DNA of 64,000 nucleotides from Chrysophaeum taylorii (Eukaryota; Sar; Pelagophyceae; Pelagomonadales; Pelagomonadaceae): assembly GCA_029834535.1 (NCBI GenBank), contig JAQMWT010000017.1, forward strand, positions 62,001 through 126,000. The letters are read 5' to 3'. Under the pieces are notes generated by a model. The model had not been told where the DNA came from. It did no database searches and saw nothing but the letters and a program-made list of their open reading frames with translations. Positions 8,772 through 16,835 of this stretch are shown piece by piece; the stretch's first letter is position 1; each line of letters starts with the position of its first letter. Both the position numbers and the translations under genes were made by a program.

Positions 8772-10321
8772 GGACTTCCAAGTGATAAGGGAACCAAACA
8801 GAAAAATAGCATAACCAGTTGTGGATTTGCGATCTTGTTCGTAGGAGGGCGCGTTATCAGCGTCGACGAACGCAACCAGTGGATCAAAATTACCTGAATC
8901 CACTTGTTCTTTAGTATAGTCCAACATGGTTGCCATATCAGTGCGATTGCCGATGATAGATCTAAGATGCTCCATTAGAGCGGAAGAACCAGAGTAGTAC
9001 CATAATCGAAGATTGCGATTTTCTGGTTTGCGCAAGTAACGAAGTACTCCTGTTAATACCTGGACGTGCAGATATTCTGGATTGTGCATTCCACGGGAAC
9101 AGCGACTGAGGCTTTGTGATAGATCAGGTCGACAGGCCAACTGTACAAAGGTGAGCTTGCCAAGTAGAGTGGAAAAGGTATGTAGAATGAACTCGTCCAT
9201 ATCAGAGGATGGCTCTCCAGTTTTATATATAGTTGAAGGAGACATAGGAGTAGATGTTGGACGTAAGTTTGCTAGTATAGGGTACTCTTCAAACAAGGCA
9301 TCAATTTTAGCTTGGCAATCGAGTGAGATAGAACCATCAGTAGTGCGTGTGACTCGCATGCCTAGAAGAGTATGAACTTCTTCAAAGTCTTCAACGGAGT
9401 ACTCTTTCTTTATGGCCTGTTGAAATTCGCGACGTAGGCTTTCCGATGTACAGATGACGACAACATCATCCACTGATAAAGTACAAAGTAAAAACGTGGC
9501 GTCGGATTGGACTTGGGCATAGATGTAAGTATTTGTTCGAAAGCGTCGATATCCTAACGTGTCAAAGAAAGCGTTCATTGTTTGGTTCCAGAGTGCAGGG
9601 CTCTGCTGTACATAAAGAGATTTGAGCAGTTTTGGGAGACGTCGTCCCTGGTACTTTGCATCTTCTGGGTCCAGTAGGTGAGTACCTTGTGGCAATTTAA
9701 CGTAAACACGAGAATCTAGGGGGGCTTGGACAAACGCGTATGCCACGTCTATTGGTATACAGGAAGTCGGAGGTGTGCAGCGAGAGCTAGAACACAACGA
9801 ATACCAGTGAGCTGCGCCATTGGACTGAATGTGTTAAAGAAGTCGGTGCCAAGTGAAGCTAAAAATCCCCTCAGGACCAATCGCGCTTTATGCTTGATGT
9901 ACTCGCCGGCGGCGTTGGTCTTTATACGCAATACCAGCCGGGTATCGATGGGCTTGGAGTTGGCCATGGGCAGCGATAACTTGAAGCAGCCAAATTTAAC
10001 AATATCAAAAATCTCCTTGGAAATTGCGGAGATGTAGGCCTTGCGGTCAGCATCTGAGAGACCTTTTAGGCAGGTCAACTCATAGTCATCAATCTCGATA
10101 TCCTTGGCTTGGATCTTATATTCGTCCGGACCAACGGTGCTGGGATCTTGAGCGTGTGTTAGGTGGATGATCGCGTAAGAATCAGCAATAGCGGTAGTAT
10201 GATCGGGATCGGGAGTTTCGACAAATTGAATGACAAGTAGAGGATCATCTCCAAGGTGTGCATCGATATAATGGGACTGCACGGTGATGTGGTCCTCAAT
10301 GGCGGAGAGGCGGGGTTCTGA
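8772..10321 (-). pseudogene. C1 reverse transcriptase / RNase H (copia type), broken
   Basis: Minus-strand copia RT and RNase H. The first part, 10282-9749, contains KHKARLVLRGFLASLGTDFF and FSPMAQLTGIR. A frameshift near 9770 moves to a frame with AFVQAPLDSRVYVKLPQG, GRRLPKLLKSLY, the catalytic box SVDDVVVI (SVDD where most copia elements have YVDD) and RNase H motifs FVDADNAPS and RKSTTGYAIFLFGS. It stops at LITWKSK where the LINE cluster is inserted, so the RNase H C-terminus is lost. C3 (41.9-44.8 kb) is the nearest relative in the window. Confidence 0.85.
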
Positions 10322-10332
10322 GGCGCCATAAG

Positions 10333-10772
10333 CTGCGATCGCTGATCGCTAACCGTTGGTTGCGATGGAGGACGGCGCCTAACACGCTTGCTCCCTGCGG
10401 CGGCCCCGGCCGTCCCGGTGTGAGACGGTGCCTGCTCGCCTCACGGGCTGGCCGCTTAGCACCCGGAAAGTCCGCGCTGGGATGGGGTTCGCTCGGTTGG
10501 GCAGAACGCGACGGACAGGTCGATTGTTCGTGGACCAACACGTCCGCGGCCTGCGACGCTTTTGCACGACCTCGCACAAGACCGCGCGCAGTGGCGGTCC
10601 ACCATCAACAAGTCCGTCCTCGTCCCTCGCCTCTGCCCCAGCTGCGTGATTTTCCTCTGTGATTCCGTACCGGCTCCTGCCGGTCCGGCCTGGCTCCCAT
10701 GCTCGGGAGAGGTCTGAAGATTTAGTTGGCTCCCATGCTCGGGAGAGGTCTGAAGTTAATTAGTTAGGTAAG
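10333..10772 (+). mobile_element. Short non-autonomous RTE derivative sA-4 with duplicated 3' end
   Basis: Same organisation as the other sA copies. The terminal block (ggctcccatgctcgggag...tctgaag) appears twice, at about 10691-10719 and 10727-10755, separated by atttagt, so the 3' hairpin is doubled. Flanks share ataag, consistent with a short target duplication, inside C1 pol between integrase and RT. Confidence 0.85.
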
Positions 10773-10773
10773 T

Positions 10774-12684
10774 TATAAGAAGCATCGTTATAGTCCATGA
10801 TAGCATGGGGCGTTAGCAAAGCGCAAGCATATTGAGCGGGAGGAACTTGAAAAGCTTGGGCGTGTTCGGATATTAGATGAACGCTTGAGCACGAGGGAGG
10901 TGGGAGTCCGAGAGGCAGGCGTCATCGAGGAGATGAACAGGGGTGGCAGCCAACGGATGGCTAAGGTTACTATGACACATACCAGAAGAATAATGGAATA
11001 GCGCTTGAGGAACATGATGATGAAGAGTTCGTGTAAATTCCCCCTCTGGTGGCATAGCCATCCAGTGGATGCCATTAGCAGCATGAAGGGAGTGGAGGGT
11101 GGGGTCGCAGAAGGTAATGTACTGCTTGGAGAGGTCATACTTGAAGTCAGCAAGCGCACCACCAGCTTGTTTATAAGCGGCAACGGTTGGCGAAGCAATG
11201 CGGGTGAGCACAGCGTTGAGATTGGTATTGCGACGAGGCTGAGGGTGATTAGCACCGCGGGTGAGACGAAGGGCGTCTTGTGAATATAAGGACCGATAGG
11301 ATTGTAAGATGGGTAAATCGTTGGACGGCAACTCAGATGCCGTAGGTGTGGCGACAGAAGCAGCGGGAGCACAGGCTGGGACTGAAGTCGGAGCTGGTGC
11401 TGGAGGTGAGGTATTCCCCCTCTCGTGTTCAGTGTCGTTGGACACAGCATTCCCTCTCTGCAACGCATGGCTGGGGGTGCTTAGAACAGAAACGGGTATC
11501 TCAGGTGAAGGTGCGGGTGGGAGATGTTGTTCGTAAGCGGGAGGAGAGTTAGAGGTTAAATGAGGAAAGGTAAGTTTAGATGAGACACGGACTTGGCCGT
11601 TCTCAGGATCAAGGACAACATCAGCTAAGTGGTTAACATGGGGTGTAACCAGCGGGTTAATGACATTAGCGCCACATAAGTAAATGTAGGGACGACAACG
11701 AGGTTCATACTTGTGAAATTCATTAGATTCCAAATGCAAATAACAAATAGAACCGAAAGGTTTGAGGTAGTCTTGTTGGGGAACATTACATTGGTCCAAC
11801 AAAACTTGTTGTGGACTTACCACTTTATTATAGATGCGCTCGAGAGAGACATTAGGGAGGATATTATACGACTGAACGGCATGTATAACAGCCCACGGAT
11901 AGTGTGGGGCCGGATCTGTTAGGGGGTGACCTTTATAGGACACATTGAGCATATGCCGGAGTCGTGTAGACGCAGCAGTTGCAATATGTCCCACAGCGGC
12001 TTCTACTTCGTGATTGAACACATGCAAGTAGGGAGGGAAAGCAGACATGTTAATGCCATGCTCAACACGAAAGGGAGTAGTAATGTGTTGAGACAAATAG
12101 GGTTTAAAAGAGTCACAGTAGATTTGCTTTAATTGCACATGAACGTAAGTGGAACAAAAGTTACGAACAAACTCGAGGGCATTACAAAATTCGCTAGCGT
12201 TGGTAGTACGACAAAAGTAGACTAACAGAAATTTAGAAATGAGACATTTGAAAACTAAAATGTGTCGAAAAGAACCCCATTCGGAGAGAACAGAGACGTA
12301 GCCACCGTCGCATGCCCAGGCTTCACCGGGTTGAAAGACTTTTTCGAATGAGGGTTGCTTGGTTAGGTGATGTGGATGAGGAAAACGTTTTTTATGTAAT
12401 GTACAATCCACACAAAACTTACGGTAGGGCACATCTGAGGGATGATGACCTGGGCTGGCGATAACCTGAACAGCTTTTATAGCTTGAGAATCGCTAGAAT
12501 GATGGGTATTATGGAAGTTCGTTGCACGTCTTTGGGCATCGCGAAAAGCAAGAGTACCTCTGGCATGTACTTTTCTGTCAAAAGAAGCATGTTTCTCGTG
12601 TAACTGTCTTGGGGTTATGAGAGGAATATGTTTCAGATATGTATTAGGAGTGGATGGTTCATCTAAGGATGAGATGTTAGACAT
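10774..12684 (-). pseudogene. C1 integrase region (copia type), 5'-truncated
   Basis: The frame 12684-10873 carries the zinc-binding HHCC region (NFHNTHHSS ... FCVDCTLHKKRFPH) and the catalytic core: WACDGGYVSVLSEWG (first Asp), YCDSFKPYLSQHIT (second Asp) and HVFNHEVEAAVGHI (Glu). The long Pro/Ala-rich linker leading to RT follows. The sequence ends abruptly at 12684, one base before the LTR of element A1. No C protease or methyltransferase sequence precedes it here. A frameshift near 10870 leads to the RT part. Activity is unlikely. Confidence 0.85.
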
Positions 12685-12685
12685 G

Positions 12686-13000
12686 TGCAGAGAAATCTAC
12701 TGCCTCTTACCCTTATCCGTCCGTTGAGAACGTGATCTCTTCCTTACCTTTCTTCTTCCTTTCTACACAATCAAATAGTCCTCTGATTTGTGCCTACGCT
12801 CATCATCATGGTCTAGCGCGTCCCGGGGTATCTAGCACTATACACTTTACCTTTCTCGTGTAGTTCTAGATGCCGCCTGTCGTGTTCTGAGGATATAGGG
12901 AACATACCTTTTCAGTCCCCGAATTAAATACTTCCAGACGTTCACGATGAGACGGGATGGTTTCCCAGGTGACTTACCACTGCTTGCCAACTGCTCTGCA
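12686..13000 (+). repeat. A-family 5' LTR (A1)
   Basis: The 315-bp LTR starts TGCAGAG and ends CTCTGCA, a perfect 7-bp terminal inversion. The first bases also form a hairpin, GCAGA-GAAA-TCTAC (TCTGC in the other copies). Other copies: 28642-28956 (-), 41400-41712 (+), 54853-55541 (+, interrupted) and the related B LTR at 30986-31298 (-). The 3' boundary is fixed by the following primer-binding site and by the B 3' LTR, which diverges from A sequence exactly after TGCA. Confidence 0.85.
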
Positions 13001-13014
13001 GGTTATGGGCCCAG
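13001..13014 (+). other. Primer-binding site complementary to initiator tRNA-Met anticodon arm
   Basis: GGTTATGGGCCCAG directly follows the LTR. Its complement, CTGGGCCCATAACC, is the anticodon stem-loop of eukaryotic initiator tRNA-Met (CAU anticodon inside). Priming by an internal tRNA-iMet fragment is established for Drosophila copia. The same site follows the LTRs at 28628-28641 (-), 41713-41726, 27425-27438 (C family, -) and, with one G missing, 55542-55554. Confidence 0.75.
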
Positions 13015-13137
13015 GCGGGTCCCTGAGAAACCATGTGTTAAAACGCGCACGTAACCTATGGGTGTTGGGTCGTTACCGCGCCGACACAGCCTCGCCACGA
13101 AATCACACTTGTAAATACAACGCCATTACCATTCGGC

Positions 13138-13434
13138 TGTATATAATACTTTTTTGAACACGTGATCGTGTAACCTTGTGTGCACCTGTTCATAGCATCG
13201 TATTGTCATGTCAATGTTGATGTGTGTGTAATTGGCTAACCTGTACTCTTGCACACATGTTATGGAATATTTTGGGTACGTCCACTCGTACATTCCATGG
13301 CAATGCACTTAACAAGCTCCTTGAGAGCACCAAAACTAACCAGCTGCCTGAGTCACTACGCTTAGCGACACTACTCTGGACTCACAGCTTGCACAGTCGT
13401 CAAATAGACACCTTCCATCGAAAACGATGAGTGT
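13138..13434 (+). repeat. 297-bp direct repeat, left copy
   Basis: Starts tgtatataatac and ends gatgagtgt. It is nearly identical to 13523-13819, with a few single-base differences (gaacacg/gcacacg, gtcacta/gtgacta, tagaca/tatac). The same sequence occurs only once in the A3 leader (about 55678-55976). It belongs to the non-coding leader between PBS and gag and contains TATATAA. An 88-bp LINE 3' end separates the two copies. Confidence 0.9.
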
Positions 13435-13522
13435 GTGATTTTTGCTCTGTGATCCTGGACCGGCTACTGCCGGCCCAGCCTGGCTCCCATGCCCGGGAGA
13501 GGTCCGAAGTTAGTTAGTTAGT
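13435..13522 (+). mobile_element. 5'-truncated LINE 3' end (88 bp)
   Basis: Matches the LINE 3' end from GTGATTTTTGCTCTGTGATC through both hairpins to the TTAG tail (gaagttagttagttag). It contains the last 14 or so bases of ORF-end sequence and the 3' UTR only. It lies exactly between the two 297-bp repeats. Confidence 0.9.
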
Positions 13523-13819
13523 TGTATATAATACTTTTTTGCACACGTGATCGTGTAACCTTGTGTGCACCTGTTCATAGCATCGTATTGTCATGTCAAT
13601 GTTGATGTGTGTGTAATTGGCTAACCTGTACTCTTGCACACATGTTATGGAATATTTTGGGTACGTCCACTCGTACATTCCATGGCAATGCACTTAACAA
13701 GCTCCTTGAGAGCACCAAAACTAACCAGCTGCCTGAGTGACTACGCTTAGCGACACTACTCTGGACTCACAGCTTGCACAGTCGTCAAATATACACCTTC
13801 CATCGAAAACGATGAGTGT
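13523..13819 (+). repeat. 297-bp direct repeat, right copy
   Basis: Second copy of the leader segment at 13138-13434, continuing without a break into the gag leader (acatagacaccgatagac), as in A3 and A2. The uninterrupted single-copy arrangement in A3 and A2 shows the pre-insertion state. Confidence 0.9.
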
Positions 13820-13905
13820 ACATAGACACCGATAGACAGACCCCCTTAGAATGTCTAGACAGTGTCAACTGCGTGACTGAACCCACAGGTTCCCCGTCAA
13901 CTGCT

Positions 13906-16832
13906 ATGGCAGAACACGCAGCACGAGCCGCACCCAAGGCGATCACAGGTGCGGATATATTGAAGCTCGAAGCTCCTGTAGTTGAGTTTCTCAACGACGG
14001 AAATCGATTTCAGCTTCAGAATCGCAAGGTATCCTTGCAAATCAAACACATTAAGCAATTATTACGGTCCAGTCATGCCGATGCTTTCCTCGAGTACGAC
14101 TCGTACGAAGCATATACTCGGTCATGCAAGGACTACGAGATCCTCCGGAATCAAATTCTCGATCGCGTTTTCCTGGAATGGAAGACCGATAGGGCTGCTG
14201 ATCTCCGTTTAGCTGTTGATGAATTGCCCCCTGAGTATCAGGAATGGCATTTCACCAACGAAGCTTTCCCCCACTTACCTGATGCAGAAGTAGCTCAGCT
14301 AACTACTGTCTGTTACGACTATGAAGTCAAGGCATTACGTCCTGAAATCAATGCTCGTTTCTTAGAAGAGGAACGAATCTTAAATCGCGCGCACCCGAAG
14401 GCACTAGCTTTCGACACCCGTGTTCGTGCCCCTGTTACCATGTTTTCGTTAACTGCAGCTGACTGGCACACTTACCAGAACACGTACGCTACATTCTTGC
14501 ATACTTACTTCAATCTTGAAAGTGTTGGAAAACCGGCACTTGCGGCCTGGCCCGCCATCAATGAGGTATACAACAAAAGTTATTTACCCAACAAGGCTCG
14601 AGCTATTATGCTCATCGCCTTTAGTCACTACGAGTCTGTTACGACTACTGATGTGTCCTATTTGAAACAGCAATTTAACTCTGTTGTTTATAATCCTAAC
14701 TGGTATGTCCATGTATTTATCGAAGCTGTCCTAGCATTTAGGCAAATCTCTTACCAACTTAACCAGGAAGAGACTGACCTTCAATTCGACTTTGGCACTC
14801 TTTGTGGAAAATCTATGAAGAGATACATCGGCATTATGCCGATAATACCAGCAACAACCGTTACGATCGTGGTTGGGTAGATTGGTGTTATATGTACGAA
14901 ACCCGATCTTCATCTCGACCTGTGCCAGAAGCTGAACGATTGTGTCACCCCACCAACCCTAGCTACATTTTAGAATACGCATTAGACCTTTACAATGTAG
15001 TATCAAATGGATCGAACAAAAGACGCTTAGAACCCCCTGTTTCTTGGCAGCCCTATGTCGAAGGTTTATCATCTCGACCAAAGCCAAAGTTGCTACTTAC
15101 AAACACTTTGGACTCATCAGACAAAAGTCTGACTCAAACTGCTAACACACTCGCCTTCATCACTTCGTCCCAACCTGGTACATCTTCCACGTTTAATGCT
15201 AGACGCTTGCGTAACACTAATGATGCTCGCCAGCCTTTCTCTCGCAGCGATTTATCGTACTATCGTCCTGGTGATTCTTACGTCACCAAGAAAACTGCCG
15301 GACAGTCCCATGACCGTCCAATTTACCCCCGCACTTTTGACAGGTCCTCTCGGTCTAACATGAAATTATTAGATCGAACAAACCACACCTTAAACGCCCT
15401 GCGAGAACAGTGTGGTGAACTTGCAAAACATGTGACAACGAAGAAAACTGCCGGACAGTCCCATGACCGTCCAATTTACCCCCGCACTTTTGACAGGTCC
15501 TCTCGGTCTAACATGAAATTATTAGATCGAACAAACCACACCTTAAACGCCCTGCGAGAACAGTGTGGTGAACTTACGAAACATGTGACAGATAATGATA
15601 CCACGACTCAGCTACAACATAATATCAACAAGTTATTTGAGACTCTATTACAATCAGCTGACATTCTGTCAACGACATCTACTGAGGACAACAGTAGTTT
15701 ACTTCGTCTAAACGAACAGCTCATGTTTGCAGAAGACATCATTTATGATGTAGACGTTCATCTATCCTCGACCGAAAAGTCGTTAAACTACGTGGAGCCA
15801 CAACACCATACTGTCGTTACTGCTCCCACCCCAACAACAACTCCTCCTACTACAAACACACAGGGTAATCCTTCCAATACTGTGTCTAACCTCTTTACCG
15901 CTTCCGCCATCTCGGCTTTACCACCAGCATTATTGTCCTCGCTATCTTCACAGGTCCAATCTGCCCTCAACACACCATCACAAACCGAACCCAAAAGGGA
16001 TGCCGATCATACTTCGCTATCGTCATTTGATGAAAAGCACGGCATGGCTGATGAGGCTGACGAACCATCACCACCTGTTCAACCGATCATTATTCCAACG
16101 AATCTGTTATTGCTGAAGAACTTCTTTACAGCCAGCCTCTCCACTACTTGCCCACATTCGGAAAACGCCTTCCTCACCAACTACATGAAGGTAAACAGTG
16201 TCCCTCCACATTGCTCTTTTCTATATTTTGACTCTTGTGCTACCATCTCATTGATGTCCACCTACGATTTCGCAATACCCAATCATATAATTCCATTGGA
16301 CTCCAAATACGCGCCGATTGTTATTCAGACGGCTACAGGACAACAACGGGCATCACACATGATGTTAACACGCAACATCGTTATTCCCCTACCAGATCAT
16401 CCACAAGTTGGCTATGTTAAGATCGACTTCGCTTTATGTCTTCAGCCAGTGCATGACCGACATCTCGCTATCCTGAGCATGCTCGAGTGGAACCAGACGA
16501 ACCTGACCACTGTGTTCAATGATCGAGCTGAGCCAAAGCTCAGCGCTGTCACGAGCCGCATAGACAAAGATGTACGTATACCCATACACTATGTAGCAGC
16601 TAATTTACCTGCTCTCCCTTGTCTCACTTACAACATCGCGCGCGACAAGCGGCTGGAACTTCGCTCTCTCGCATTTCCCCTCAAGCGATACCATGAAAAC
16701 AGGGATCTACTGGCATACTACAACTACCTACTCCAAAGAGTTTTACCAGATCGCCCGTGGATTCGCCCTTTGGTTCTCAATCTTCGGAAACAGAACAAGT
16801 TTGTTCAGCAAAACACGCAGCCATTAACCTGA
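13906..16832 (+). pseudogene. A1 gag-protease, one frameshift
   Basis: Gag starts at ATG 13906 (MAEHAARAAPK), shared with A3 and A2; an upstream frame opens at a GTG. Gag is mostly helical (FLEYDSYEAYTRS, DWHTYQNTYATFLH, YLPNKARAIMLIAFSHYES) and has no CCHC knuckle. A one-base deletion near 14806-14812 relative to A3 breaks the frame; the rest runs 14802-16832. The protease is C-terminal: LYFDSCATISLM at about 16221-16256, with the catalytic Asp at 16230-16232, then IVIQTATGQQRASHMM and HLAILSMLEWN. DSCA replaces the usual DSGA/DTGA. The frame ends PLT-TGA and is followed in frame by the methyltransferase module. A putative cleavage motif SLNY lies at 15770-15791. Confidence 0.85.
15288..15593 (+). 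repeat. 153-bp in-frame tandem duplication in A1 gag
   Basis: Units 15288-15440 and 15441-15593 each encode 51 residues beginning KKTAGQSHDRPIYPR and ending GEL(A/T)KHVT. A3 has this segment once (about 57,443-57,595). The units are almost identical, so the duplication is recent. Confidence 0.9.
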
Positions 16833-16835
16833 CTA
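16830..16835 (+). promoter_or_regulatory. Candidate stop-codon readthrough site TGA CTA (A1)
   Basis: The gag-protease frame stops at TGA (16830-16832) and the same frame is open for 718 further codons. The next codon is CTA. UGA CUA is an established leaky context, for example before the alphavirus polymerase. The stop and context are identical in A3 (58850-58855) and B (39964-39959, minus). Confidence 0.65.
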
